Shown here one piece after another: positions 34,839 to 44,832 of a DNA stretch of 64,000 bases. The notes under the pieces are model-generated. The model was not told the DNA's origin. It was given only the letters and a program-made list of their open reading frames with translations, and searched no databases. Source of the stretch: Caulobacter sp. SLTY (GTDB taxonomy: Bacteria > Pseudomonadota > Alphaproteobacteria > Caulobacterales > Caulobacteraceae); the NCBI RefSeq assembly GCF_009905535.1, contig NZ_JAAALA010000019.1:24095-88094 (forward strand), in the 5' to 3' direction. Both the position numbers and the translations under genes were made by a program. Position 1 is the stretch's first letter; the number at the start of each line of letters is the position of its first letter.

Positions 34839-36956
34839 TTGAGGCTGAAATCGCTCCTCAAGGGCGGCCTGGCGGCTGTGCTTTCGCTGGTCGTCGGGGC
34901 CGGTCCGATGACCAGCTTCTCGCAAGAGGCGCCCGCTCCCCTGCCCCCGGCCCCGATTCCCTACGCCGGGCCGGCAGCCACTCCGAAAACGCCGCCGGCA
35001 AGGACCCGCTCGGCTGCTCCGCGTCCGGTCGCTGCGCCCGCCGCGCCGGTCGTCCCGACCCCTACCGTGGTCGCCCCGGTGACGCCGCTCGATCCCGTTC
35101 AACTCGAGGCCTACGTCGATGGCGTGGTCGGCGAAGCCATGGCCGGCCGCAAGATTGCCGGCGTCACCGTCTCGGTCGTCCAGAATGGCCAAGTCGTGCT
35201 CAAGAAGGGCTACGGCTTCGACCGGCTGTCGCCCGCCCGCCGGGTCGATCCGGACCGCAGCCTGTTCCGGCTGGCCTCCATCTCCAAGACCTTCACCTGG
35301 ATCGCGGTGATGCGCCAGGTCGAGGCAGGCCGCCTGCGGCTGACCGACCCGATCAACCTCTACCTGCCGGAAAGCGTGCGGGTGCATGACCAGGGCTTCG
35401 CACGGGAGGTCCGGGTCATCGATCTGCTGAACCATCGTCCGGGTTTCGAGGATCGGGCGCTCGGCCAGTTGTTCGAGAAAGACGCCGACCGGGTTCGGCC
35501 GCAGCTGCTCTACCTGCGCCAGGAACGGCCACGGCGGATCTGGGAGCCTGGAACCACCCCCGCCTATTCCAACTACGGGTCAAACCTGGCCGGCGCCGCC
35601 GCGGCGCGGCTGTCTGGCAAGACCTACGAGCAGATGATCGAGCAGGAGATCACGGGTCCACTGGGTATGGCCAGCACCACCTTCCGCGACCCCTACCCGG
35701 CCCGCGACGGCCTGCCCGCGCCGATGCCCGCCAACCTGGCCGCCAACCTGGCCGAGGGCTATCGCTGGTCCGGTACGCGGTTCGTCAAGCGACCCTACGA
35801 GTTCAGCAGCCACGTGGCGCCGGCGGGCGGCGGCTCCTCGACCGCGGCCGACATGGCCCGCTACATGGTCATGCTGCTGAACGGCGGCGCCCTGGATGGC
35901 GCGACCATCTTCAAGCCCCAGACATCCACGGGCTTCCGCACGGTCCAGGACCGCGCACTGCCTGGCTCAGGCGGATTCGCCCATGGCTTCATGGAATTCA
36001 AGCTGCCTGGCGGCCGCACCGGCTACGGCCACAACGGGGCGACCCTGTCTTTCCGCTCCAACATGACCATTGTGCCGGAGCTAGGCCTGGGTGTGTTCGT
36101 AGGCGTCAACACCGAGGCGGGCGGCGCCCTGACCAGCAGCCTGCCGGGCCGGATCATCCAGCGCTTCTACGTCGGCGGTGATGGACAACGCGCCGTCGCG
36201 CCCTCGCAATGGCTGAAGGACAACCAGAGCGCCTTCGCGGGCCAGTACCTGTCCTCACGCCGCGCCTTCCACGGCATGGAAAAGTTCATCGGCCTGTTCA
36301 ACGCCCGCACGACCGTCTCGGTCGATGGCGGCGGTCAGCTGGTGATCAGGGACTTCGGCGACGTCTCGGTCTGGACGCCACTTGATCGCGAAGGCCGGTT
36401 CCAGTCAGTCGCCGACAGCCGGGTGATCGCGTTCCGCATGGAGAACGGTCGCGCGGTCGGCTGGTACGACAGCGCCGCATCGACTTATTCCAAGCGGCTG
36501 GGCTTCTTCGGAGGCACGGCGTGGCTGATATGGGCGGTACTGCTGGCCGGCCTGGCCTCGCTGATCACCGTCGGCGGGGCGCTGGTGCGGCTGCGGCTCA
36601 ACCTGCGCCAGACCACGATCCAGGCCCGCGCCAGCCTCATCCAGACCATCCAGGCGGTGCTCTGGCTGATCATGCTGGCCGCCTTCGGCCTTTGGTTCGG
36701 CAAGACCGGCGACATCGCGGCCATTTTCTACGACTGGCCCGGCCCGTTGCTGCTCACCGCCTCGGCCTGCGGCTTCGTCGCCGCCCTCCTGAGCGTGCTG
36801 GTGGTGGGTTTGACGCCCTTCGTCTGGCAAGGCGGACGCCGCGTGGACAGCTTCACCCAGGGCCGCAAGCTGCGGTTCACCTTCACCGCCGGGGTGTTCC
36901 TGCTGTTCTCGATCGTGCTGGCCTTCTGGGGCGCCATCTTCCCCTGGGCGAACTGA
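34839..36956 (+). CDS. Membrane-anchored serine beta-lactamase-like hydrolase
   Basis: The product is about 705 residues. TTG 34839 is favoured over ATG 34818 because GAGGGAGAG precedes it. After an N-terminal signal/anchor and a Pro/Ala-rich segment comes a class C-type beta-lactamase domain: the S-x-x-K motif in 'RLASISKTFTW', the Y-x-N motif in 'AYSNYGSNLAG' and the third motif 'GHNGATLSF'. A middle domain of about 120 residues and three to four C-terminal transmembrane helices ('WLIWAVLLAGLASLITVGGAL', 'LLLTASACGFVAALLSVLVVGL', 'FLLFSIVLAFWGAIF') follow. It is probably a periplasm-facing esterase or D,D-peptidase-like enzyme. Confidence 0.88.
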   Translation: MRLKSLLKGGLAAVLSLVVGAGPMTSFSQEAPAPLPPAPIPYAGPAATPKTPPARTRSAAPRPVAAPAAPVVPTPTVVAPVTPLDPVQLEAYVDGVVGEAMAGRKIAGVTVSVVQNGQVVLKKGYGFDRLSPARRVDPDRSLFRLASISKTFTWIAVMRQVEAGRLRLTDPINLYLPESVRVHDQGFAREVRVIDLLNHRPGFEDRALGQLFEKDADRVRPQLLYLRQERPRRIWEPGTTPAYSNYGSNLAGAAAARLSGKTYEQMIEQEITGPLGMASTTFRDPYPARDGLPAPMPANLAANLAEGYRWSGTRFVKRPYEFSSHVAPAGGGSSTAADMARYMVMLLNGGALDGATIFKPQTSTGFRTVQDRALPGSGGFAHGFMEFKLPGGRTGYGHNGATLSFRSNMTIVPELGLGVFVGVNTEAGGALTSSLPGRIIQRFYVGGDGQRAVAPSQWLKDNQSAFAGQYLSSRRAFHGMEKFIGLFNARTTVSVDGGGQLVIRDFGDVSVWTPLDREGRFQSVADSRVIAFRMENGRAVGWYDSAASTYSKRLGFFGGTAWLIWAVLLAGLASLITVGGALVRLRLNLRQTTIQARASLIQTIQAVLWLIMLAAFGLWFGKTGDIAAIFYDWPGPLLLTASACGFVAALLSVLVVGLTPFVWQGGRRVDSFTQGRKLRFTFTAGVFLLFSIVLAFWGAIFPWAN

Positions 36957-36964
36957 TCCTGCCT

Positions 36965-36993
36965 GGATAGCGGCAAAGCGCCGCTATCCTTAA
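36965..36993 (+). terminator. Hairpin, probable terminator
   Basis: GGATAGCGGC and GCCGCTATCC form a perfect 10-bp stem with a 5-base loop, 8 bases after the stop codon. The T-tract is only TT. Confidence 0.6.
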
Positions 36994-37079
36994 CAATTCA
37001 CAAAGATTTGCCGCACGGCCCCTTGTCGGCACGGCCCTGGCAACGCAACCCTTATCGCCAGTGGGTAAGGGGTTGTGTC

Positions 37080-37472
37080 GTGTCAAAAGGGGACGCTTTC
37101 GCCTACGGGATCGCCGGCGCGATCACTTGGTTGGCGGTTACGGCTTTCTACGGCGCCTTCGGGGGCGGCATCTTGGAAAGCAGCTTCTGGTTCTATGTGC
37201 TGAACGCCGCAATGGCGACCGGGGCCATGCTGGTCGCCTTCTGCTTCACCGCCCGGCTTCGCCGAACCTCGCGCCGCAAGCGCTTCTTCCCGGCCCTGGC
37301 CTTCTTCCTGCCGGGCCTGATCGGCGGCCTGCTGGCGGTGTTCAATCTGGACACCCTGTTTCCTGAACTGGAAGCAGTCAGCCAAGGGCGCTACGCCGCC
37401 TTCCTGGTGGTCGGCTACCTGGCCCTGATCGGCCTCTCCCTGGAAAAGCCGGCGCCCCGCGCCCACGGCTAA
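37080..37472 (+). CDS. Small multi-pass membrane protein of unknown function
   Basis: The 130-residue protein has four predicted membrane helices: 'GIAGAITWLAVTAFYGAF', 'FWFYVLNAAMATGAMLVAFCF', 'FFPALAFFLPGLIGGLLAVF' and 'YAAFLVVGYLALIGLSL', with a basic cytoplasmic loop 'RLRRTSRRKRFF' in the middle. GTG 37080 is chosen because AAGGGG lies 9 bases upstream. I recognise no family. It is convergent with the RusA-like gene, with a 4-base overlap. Confidence 0.75.
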   Translation: MSKGDAFAYGIAGAITWLAVTAFYGAFGGGILESSFWFYVLNAAMATGAMLVAFCFTARLRRTSRRKRFFPALAFFLPGLIGGLLAVFNLDTLFPELEAVSQGRYAAFLVVGYLALIGLSLEKPAPRAHG

Positions 37473-37825
37473 CCCAGCTTGGTGACGCGGATGGTGATCC
37501 GCTCCCGCTCGCCCTGCCGCCGCTCGACCAGCAACCGGGCGACCTGCGCATCGTCGTGAAAGGCATAGCCCTTGATGGCGTCCAGCAACGCCTTGGCCAG
37601 GTTGTCGAGATCCATCCACGGCGGGTCGCCCGTGTAGTCCATCCAGATTTCGACCCCGAATTCCCCCCAGGCCGGCCGCGACCCGCGCCAGCTCTTGCGG
37701 AAGAACTCATAGATCAGCGGCTTGTAGTACCGCGCCTGGGTCGTCAGCCCATCGACCACGATCTCCAGCACCCCGCCGATCTCGCGGGCGCGAACCTTGC
37801 CGTGATGGGTCCAGTCGTCGGTCAT
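37469..37825 (-). CDS. RusA-like Holliday junction resolvase family nuclease
   Basis: The 118-residue protein has the RusA pattern: 'LEIVVDGLTTQARYYKPLIYEFFRK' and the catalytic Asp-rich block 'DPPWMDLDNLAKALLDAIKGYAFHDDAQVARLLVERR', with D-x-DN-xx-K and DDAQV. RusA enzymes cut four-way DNA junctions and are often phage-derived. Here no other phage gene is nearby. The N-terminal part is variable. The catalytic residues D, D and K are visible. The family match is good, but activity has to be inferred. Confidence 0.85.
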   Translation of the reverse strand: MTDDWTHHGKVRAREIGGVLEIVVDGLTTQARYYKPLIYEFFRKSWRGSRPAWGEFGVEIWMDYTGDPPWMDLDNLAKALLDAIKGYAFHDDAQVARLLVERRQGERERITIRVTKLG

Positions 37826-37907
37826 GAGGCCTTCTAGCCGCGCCCGGTCTTGCAGTCTCGCGTCCCGGCGCTAAACCCCTGCCAACGTTTGTTTCAGGGA
37901 CCCGCCG

Positions 37908-39296
<1,389 letters not shown>

Positions 39297-39347
39297 TGGA
39301 CGCGTCGTCGACTACCCTCGCTACTGGATAGAGGCGCCGAAGCGGGA

Positions 39348-39749
39348 CTAGTTGGGCTTCTCGACCACCGTCATCCCGACGGGCGCCAGCGCCAGCCTGG
39401 CCAGCTGCAGGTCCTTCAGGGCGAAGGGGATGCCGATGATCGTGACGAACTCGGCCACGGCGATCAGCAGGTGGCTGAGCGCGATGTACCAGCCCGCGAA
39501 GATGAACCAGATGATGTTCAGCACGAAGCCTAGCGGCCCCGTGCCGACGTCCGCCTGGCCAAGACTTTCACGGCTGACCACGTCCCTGCCGAACGGCCAG
39601 AATGAGAAGGCCGCGATCCGCCAGGCAGCGAAGGTATAGGGCAGCCCGACGATGGTGATCGCCAGGATTGCCCCGCCCAACAGCCACAACAGGCCCGACA
39701 GCCAGCCGCCCAGGATGAACCACAGAATGTTGAGGATCAGGCGGATCAT
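39348..39749 (-). CDS. YccF-family inner membrane protein
   Basis: This 133-residue membrane protein has the repeated YccF unit: 'LNILWFILGGWLSGLLWLLGGAILAITIVGLPYTFAAWRIAAFSFWPFGRDV' and 'LNIIWFIFAGWYIALSHLLIAVAEFVTIIGIPFALKDLQLARLAL'. The two 'LN.(I/L)WF...GW' halves form an internal duplication. The function of the family is not established. It is divergent from the PhyH gene (36 bases). Confidence 0.92.
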   Translation of the reverse strand: MIRLILNILWFILGGWLSGLLWLLGGAILAITIVGLPYTFAAWRIAAFSFWPFGRDVVSRESLGQADVGTGPLGFVLNIIWFIFAGWYIALSHLLIAVAEFVTIIGIPFALKDLQLARLALAPVGMTVVEKPN

Positions 39750-39784
39750 GGCGTGGGGTCTCCAGCGGGCTTATCCTTGAGGTG

Positions 39785-40465
39785 ATGCATATCGGGACAG
39801 TTGTCGAGATGCGCGAGGGGCTCGCCTGGGACCGCGACGGCGTTTTGCCGTTCCGCGGAGCGGTGACGGCCGCGGCGCTGGCCGATCTGGCCGGTCTTGC
39901 AACGGACGGACCAGGGCGACGGCTCCTGCTTCCAGGGCTGGCCGCCCGGCTGGCGCCACTGACCGCCATCGCAGGCCCGTTGATGGGCGAGCCGGCCTTC
40001 CCGGTGCGGGCCATGCTGTTCGACAAGACCGCGGATCGGAACTGGGCTCTGGGCTGGCATCAGGACCGCACCATCGCTGTGCGGACCCGGCGCGAGGTCG
40101 AGGGCTTTGGTCCCTGGACGATCAAACATGGTCTGGCCCACGTCGCGCCACCCATGCCGGTCCTGGACAGCATGGTCACCCTGCGCCTGCATCTCGATCC
40201 TTGCGGGACTGACAACGCGCCGTTGAAAGTCGCCCCCGGCTCGCACCGCCTCGGCCAGATCGCCGCCTCCGAAGCCGCCCGCATCGCCATGGCGCACCCC
40301 ATCCTGACCTGCCTCGCCGAGCCGGGGGACGTCTGGGCCTACAGCACCCCGATCCTGCACGCCTCCGACCGCTCGGCGGCGCCGGTTCGCCGACGCGTGC
40401 TGCAGGTCGACTTCGCCGCCGCCGACCTGCCGGGCGGCCTGGAATGGCTGGGCGTCGATCCATGA
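39785..40465 (+). CDS. Phytanoyl-CoA dioxygenase (PhyH)-like Fe(II)/2-oxoglutarate enzyme
   Basis: The product is about 226 residues. The facial-triad HxD is in 'ALGWHQDRTIAV', and the distal His is in 'YSTPILHASDRS', followed by an Arg-rich strand ('RRRVLQVDFA') that would bind 2-oxoglutarate. The framework 'DNAPLKVAPGSHRLG' is the PhyH signature. Such enzymes hydroxylate small molecules, but the substrate here is unknown. It overlaps the GNAT gene by 4 bases (ATGA). Confidence 0.85.
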   Translation: MHIGTVVEMREGLAWDRDGVLPFRGAVTAAALADLAGLATDGPGRRLLLPGLAARLAPLTAIAGPLMGEPAFPVRAMLFDKTADRNWALGWHQDRTIAVRTRREVEGFGPWTIKHGLAHVAPPMPVLDSMVTLRLHLDPCGTDNAPLKVAPGSHRLGQIAASEAARIAMAHPILTCLAEPGDVWAYSTPILHASDRSAAPVRRRVLQVDFAAADLPGGLEWLGVDP

Positions 40466-40899
40466 GCCTCGTCCTGGTCCGGGTCGTGGACACCCTGCCC
40501 GACGCCTTTCCCCTGCTCGCCGCCCATGCCGCCGAGGAGGGAGTGCGCAACATGGCGCTCCTCGCCGACCAGTGGCGGGCGGGGACTCAACGATTCGACG
40601 ACCCCGGTGCGCTCTTCGCCGCCTACATCGACGGCGAGCTGGCCGGCATCGGTGGGGTCACACCGCAGTCCGACCTGGCCGAACCCGCCATGCGTATGCG
40701 CCGCCTCTATGTCGCACCGGCCTTCCGTCGCCAGGGCGTGGGCCAGGCGCTGGCCGGAGCGATGATCCAGCAGGGATTGCAGGCCGCCCGCCTGCTGACG
40801 GCCAACGCCCGCGCCGGCGAGGCGGCGCCGCTCTTCTGGGAAGCGATGGGATTTTCACCGGTCGAGGTGACGGGGCATACACACAAGATGCGGGGCTAA
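40462..40899 (+). CDS. GNAT-family N-acetyltransferase
   Basis: The 145-residue protein has the GNAT acetyl-CoA-binding region: 'MRMRRLYVAPAFRRQGVGQALAGAMIQQG' (the Q/RxxGxG/A motif is RRQGVGQA), followed by 'LLTANARAGEAAPLFWEAMGFSPV'. The acceptor is unknown. ATG 40462 overlaps the PhyH stop, so the two are translated together. Its 3' end overlaps the convergent GT9 gene by 4 bases. Confidence 0.88.
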   Translation: MSLVLVRVVDTLPDAFPLLAAHAAEEGVRNMALLADQWRAGTQRFDDPGALFAAYIDGELAGIGGVTPQSDLAEPAMRMRRLYVAPAFRRQGVGQALAGAMIQQGLQAARLLTANARAGEAAPLFWEAMGFSPVEVTGHTHKMRG

Positions 40900-41843
40900 A
40901 CCCGCCTTACTCCGAGCCGCTCAACGCTCTCCAGGACTGCCTCAACCGACATATCCGCCAAGTCCGTCTCCCGCAGGATCTCCACAGCCTGCCCCTCCCG
41001 CACCGGCCGGGGTGCGCTGAGGGCCGGGTTGCTCTCCGCTGAGAATAGCACCACGCCAGGGGAGCCGGCGGCAATGGCGATGTGGGCGGGGCCGGTGTCG
41101 TTGCCGATGGTGAGGGCGGCGCGGCGGGCGAGGTCGGCGATGTCGCCGAAGCTGGTCTGGCCGACCAGCAACACGGACGAGGGCTCGATCCCGCGGATGG
41201 TGTCGGCCAGGGCCTGCTCGTCGGGGCCGTGGCCGAGCACAACGGGGGTGATCCCCTGCCCTGCCAGCGCCTTCGCGAGGGCGCCGTAGCGGTCGGCGGG
41301 CCAGCGCTTGGCCGGGCGGTGCGGGGCGCCGCCGGGGATCAGCAGGGCAAAGGGTTCAGATGGACGATGCTCGGCCTGACCGGTAAGCCAGGCGATGTCG
41401 GGCGGCGGCACGACCGCGATGCCCGCCCGCCGCAGCTGTTCGCGCTGGCTGTCTTGGACGTGCAGGCGGTCGCGGTCGGGGCCGCTGTATTCGAACGCCG
41501 CGCCGGGGGCGTTGCCGGACCAGGGCGGGCGAGGGGGCCAGAGCAGCTGGAAATAGCGGACGGTCCGACCCTGGGTCTGGAGGTCGTAGACGCGGTCGAA
41601 CCGGGCGCGGCGCATCCGCCCGATCAGGCGGGCCACGCCGGCCAGATTGCTCCAGGACGGGCGGCCGTCAGTCCAGATCTCATCGAACCATCCCGTTGCC
41701 CGGGCCATGGCCTCGAACGGTGGGGTGGTCAGCAGGGTAAGTCGCGCATTCGGGTGGGCGGCCCGGATCGCCTTCATCGGGCCGGTGGCCTGGATGAAAT
41801 CGCCGAGCGCCGAGAGCTTGATCACCAGGACCCGCTCGCTCAC
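40896..41843 (-). CDS. Glycosyltransferase family 9 (heptosyltransferase-like)
   Basis: The 315-residue protein has the GT9 features: the N-terminal 'VLVIKLSALGDFIQATGPMKAIRAAHPNARLTLLT' and 'LLIPGGAPHRPAKRWPADRYGALAKAL' and the donor-binding 'LTIGNDTGPAHIAIAAGSPGVVLFSAESNP'. Members transfer heptose to lipopolysaccharide core. The exact sugar and acceptor cannot be told. It overlaps the histidine kinase gene upstream by 4 bases and is the last gene of a three-gene operon with the kinase and polyprenyl synthase. Confidence 0.9.
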   Translation of the reverse strand: MSERVLVIKLSALGDFIQATGPMKAIRAAHPNARLTLLTTPPFEAMARATGWFDEIWTDGRPSWSNLAGVARLIGRMRRARFDRVYDLQTQGRTVRYFQLLWPPRPPWSGNAPGAAFEYSGPDRDRLHVQDSQREQLRRAGIAVVPPPDIAWLTGQAEHRPSEPFALLIPGGAPHRPAKRWPADRYGALAKALAGQGITPVVLGHGPDEQALADTIRGIEPSSVLLVGQTSFGDIADLARRAALTIGNDTGPAHIAIAAGSPGVVLFSAESNPALSAPRPVREGQAVEILRETDLADMSVEAVLESVERLGVRRV

Positions 41844-42976
41844 GCCGCCGTCGCTCCCTTCGCGATGGGCATGATCCGCACGCTGACCGGCGCCTCCAGG
41901 GCGTAGACCATTCCCTCACTGCCGAACCGGACCTCGGCCTTGCCGCCCAAGTCTCGCGCGAGGCCCATCTCGGCCAGCCGCAACCCGAAGCCCCGGCGCG
42001 CGGGGGCCGAGACGATCGGCCCGCCGCGTTCGGTCCAGGTCATCCGAAAGCGGTCGTCCGCAAAAGCCAGTTCCAGATCGACCGTCCCGAACGGCGCACT
42101 CAGGGCCCCATGCCGGCGGGCGTTGTCGAGCAGTTCATGCAGCGCCAGGATCAGGCTGACCGCCGTCTCGTTGGCGATCACCCCGCAATCGGCGTTCAGC
42201 CGCAGCCGGCCCTGGTCCAGCTCCGGCGCCGAGCGGATCACGCGGTCCAGGCATTCGCTGAGCGTCGCCCCCGCCCAGTCGCGATGGGCGAGAATCTCGT
42301 GCGCCCGCGACAGCGCCATGAGCCGGCCGTTGAAGCTTTCGACGAAGGCCGCCGCCGAGGTCGCGGTCGGCAGGGTCTGGTTGGCGATCGACAGGGTGGC
42401 GGCCAGGGTGTTCTTGACCCTGTGGTCCAGCTCCCGGATCAGCGCCTCGCGCCGGGCCAGCGACTGCTCCAGGCTGGACAGCAGCTGGACGTTTTCGATC
42501 GCCGTCGCGGTGGCCCGGGCCATCATCGACAGCGCCTCGACCTCCTCGTCCGTCGGCTGGCGCGGGTGGTCCCAATAGGCTCCGATCGCGGCCAGCGGAT
42601 CGGCCGGCCTGACCGGGGTCATCACCAGGCTGCGGACGAAGGTGGGGCTGTAGGCGTCCTGCGGAACGCGCGCGTCATCGCGAATTTCCGGGATGACCAC
42701 CGTCTGCCGGTGCATCATCGACCAGCCGCTGATGCAGGTCTCCAGCGGAAACCGCCGGCCCTTCCACAGCGGCCCGACCGCATCCTCGTCCAGGTAGTGG
42801 CAGAACTGGCCATCGCGCAGCACGAAGGTTACGCCATCGGCGCCGGACATCAGCCGGGCGCTGGTGCGCACCACCTCGGCGATCTGCTCGATGGTTCTGG
42901 CGCTGCTGAGCTGCTCGATGGCGTGAACCAACAGGGACAGGGGCGATGGGCCGACCAGGGACTGAGCGGCGCCCAC
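41840..42976 (-). CDS. GAF-domain sensor histidine kinase, HWE family
   Basis: The 378-residue cytoplasmic kinase has an N-terminal GAF domain (residues about 25-170, 'RTIEQIAEVVRTSARLMSGADGVTFVLRDG' to 'EVEALSMMARATATAIENVQLL') and an HWE-type dimerisation/H box ('RREALIRELDHRVKNTLAATLSIANQT') followed by the ATPase ('LALHELLDNARRHGAL', 'ERGGPIV', 'GFGLRLAEMGLARDLGG'). GTG 42976 is 3 bases after the polyprenyl synthase stop. HWE kinases are typical of Alphaproteobacteria and act in light, stress or general stress signalling. Its response regulator is not adjacent. Confidence 0.92.
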   Translation of the reverse strand: MGAAQSLVGPSPLSLLVHAIEQLSSARTIEQIAEVVRTSARLMSGADGVTFVLRDGQFCHYLDEDAVGPLWKGRRFPLETCISGWSMMHRQTVVIPEIRDDARVPQDAYSPTFVRSLVMTPVRPADPLAAIGAYWDHPRQPTDEEVEALSMMARATATAIENVQLLSSLEQSLARREALIRELDHRVKNTLAATLSIANQTLPTATSAAAFVESFNGRLMALSRAHEILAHRDWAGATLSECLDRVIRSAPELDQGRLRLNADCGVIANETAVSLILALHELLDNARRHGALSAPFGTVDLELAFADDRFRMTWTERGGPIVSAPARRGFGLRLAEMGLARDLGGKAEVRFGSEGMVYALEAPVSVRIMPIAKGATAA

Positions 42977-42979
42977 GCT

Positions 42980-43990
42980 CTAAGCGCTCCGGGTGACCGC
43001 GAAATCGGCCAACTCTTCCAGCGCCCGACGCCAGTCGCCGGTCGGCATGACGCCCAGGGCCGCCTTGGCCTCCTCGGCGAACTCGGCCGCCAGGTCCAGC
43101 GTGGCCTCGCCCGCGCCCGTCAGCCGGATCAGCTCGCGGGCCCGCAGGAAGTCGCTCTCGTCCTGCTCGCGCCGCCCGATGGTGCGCTCCCAGAAGGCCG
43201 CTTCCTGCGCGCCGGTGGCCGCGATGGCCAGCAGCAGCGGCAAGGTGGCCTTGCCTTCCCGGAAGTCGTCGCCGGCGTTCTTGCCCAGGTCCTCGGTGGC
43301 GCCGCCGTAGTCTAGGGCGTCGTCGGACAGCTGGAAGGCCAGGCCTAGGTTCATGCCGTAGGTGCGCATGGCGCGCTGCTGCTCCTCCGAGGCTCCGGCG
43401 CTGACCGCCCCCGCCTCGGCGGCCGCCGCGAACAGCTCGGCCGTCTTGGCGCGGATGATCTCCAGATAGATGTCCTTGGAGAGGTTAAGATCGTGTGCGC
43501 GGGTAAGTTGCAGCACTTCCCCTTCGCTGATCACACCCGCGGCCTTGGCCAGGATGTCGAGGGCGCGCAGCGACCCGGCCTCGACCATCAGCTCGAAAGC
43601 GCGGGCGAAGAGATAGTCGCCGACCAAAACGCTCGACGGCGCGCCCCAGATCAGGTGCGCCGCCACCTTGCCCCGGCGCAACTGCGAGGAGTCGATGACG
43701 TCATCGTGCAGAAGGGTGGCCGTGTGGATGAACTCGACCGAGGCGGCCAGCTTCAGGCAGGCGTCGTTTGTGGCCCCGGCCAGCCGCGCGGAGGCCACGG
43801 TGAGCAGCGGCCGCAGCCGCTTCCCGCCGGCGTTGATCAGATGATCCGCCAGCGCCGGGATAACCGCCACCGGACTCTGCATGCGCGCGGAGATGAGGGC
43901 GTTGACGCCTTCCATGTCCGCCGTCCCCAGATCGACCAACAGGTCGACCGAGGCGGGCTTGCGGGCCACGGCGGCGTTCACGGCGTCCAA
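42980..43990 (-). CDS. Polyprenyl diphosphate synthase (octaprenyl/decaprenyl type)
   Basis: This trans-prenyltransferase makes the isoprenoid side chain of ubiquinone. The two Asp-rich motifs are in 'FIHTATLLHDDVIDSSQLRRG' and 'LAFQLSDDALDYGG'. GGKRLRPLL, a conserved IPP-binding motif, is at about residue 54. The 336-residue length fits IspB/DdsA-type enzymes. Chain length cannot be decided from sequence alone. The start is TTG 43990 (GAGGAG upstream), with GTG a few codons later as an alternative. It heads the operon with the HWE kinase and the GT9 gene. Confidence 0.93.
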   Translation of the reverse strand: MDAVNAAVARKPASVDLLVDLGTADMEGVNALISARMQSPVAVIPALADHLINAGGKRLRPLLTVASARLAGATNDACLKLAASVEFIHTATLLHDDVIDSSQLRRGKVAAHLIWGAPSSVLVGDYLFARAFELMVEAGSLRALDILAKAAGVISEGEVLQLTRAHDLNLSKDIYLEIIRAKTAELFAAAAEAGAVSAGASEEQQRAMRTYGMNLGLAFQLSDDALDYGGATEDLGKNAGDDFREGKATLPLLLAIAATGAQEAAFWERTIGRREQDESDFLRARELIRLTGAGEATLDLAAEFAEEAKAALGVMPTGDWRRALEELADFAVTRSA

Positions 43991-44085
43991 AACCTGCGAC
44001 TCCTCGATACTCCGCCCCGGCGCCTCGCCGTTGCGGCTAACATAGGGTCGGGATAGGTCAGGCCAAGGGCAAGCACAAGGCGTCG

Positions 44086-44832
44086 ATGGACGGAATGGAC
44101 GTTACGCGGGACCGTTTGTTGAACGGACGCATCGCCATAGCCCAGCCGGCGCGGGGCTATCGGGCTGGTCTCGACGCCGCCCTCCTGGCGGCCGCCTGCG
44201 ACGCAGGGCCGGGCGAGCGGGTGCTGGAGGCTGGCTGCGGGGTCGGCGGCGCCCTCATGGCGGCGGCCTGGCGGCGGCCCGAAGTGCAGTTCACCGGCCT
44301 CGAACGTGACCCGGCGATGGCCGCCCTGGCCCGGACGAACGCCGCCGATAACGGCTTGGCCGACCGCGTCAAAATTCTCGAAGGCGAGGTCGAAGCCGGC
44401 TTCCGCGCCCTCGGCCTGCCCTCCTTCGACCACGCCTTCAGCAACCCGCCCTTCTTCGACGACCCGGCCGCCCTGCGCGCGCCCGCCCCCGCCAAGTCCG
44501 GCGCCTGGATGGCCGACGCGGGCCTCGCCGCCTGGACTGGCTTCCTGCTGAAGGCGGTGCGTGAAGGCGGGACGATAACCCTCATCCACCGCGCCGACCG
44601 CCTGGCCGATATTCTGACGCTGCTGGCGCCCAAGGCCGGCTCCTTCCGCATCCGCCCGGTCCAGCCGTTCGCCGACGAGCCGGCCAAGCGGGTGATGGTG
44701 CGGGCGATCAAGACCGGTAAGGCGCCCCTGGTCCTGCTGCCCCCGCTGGTGCTGCACCCGCGCGACGGCGGCAAGCACACCGAGCCGGTCGAGGCGATCC
44801 TACGCGGCGAGGCGCCGCTCGGCTGGCATTAG
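44086..44832 (+). CDS. TrmN6-like tRNA1(Val) A37 N6-methyltransferase
   Basis: The 248-residue class I methyltransferase has the SAM-binding 'VLEAGCGVGGALMAAAWRRPEVQFTGLERDPAMA' and the adenine N6 catalytic motif NPPF ('FDHAFSNPPFFDDPAA'). The N-terminus 'TRDRLLNGRIAIAQPARGYRAGLDAALLAAA' is the conserved substrate region of TrmN6/YfiC. It modifies A37 in tRNA(Val). ATG 44095 is a possible shorter start. It is convergent with the deoxyribosyltransferase-like gene (4-base overlap). Confidence 0.88.
   Translation: MDGMDVTRDRLLNGRIAIAQPARGYRAGLDAALLAAACDAGPGERVLEAGCGVGGALMAAAWRRPEVQFTGLERDPAMAALARTNAADNGLADRVKILEGEVEAGFRALGLPSFDHAFSNPPFFDDPAALRAPAPAKSGAWMADAGLAAWTGFLLKAVREGGTITLIHRADRLADILTLLAPKAGSFRIRPVQPFADEPAKRVMVRAIKTGKAPLVLLPPLVLHPRDGGKHTEPVEAILRGEAPLGWH

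Noticed and set aside
37469..37825. Prophage remnant around the RusA-like gene
   Set aside because: RusA is often phage-borne, but the flanking genes are a membrane protein and fumC, with no integrase, terminase or att repeats.
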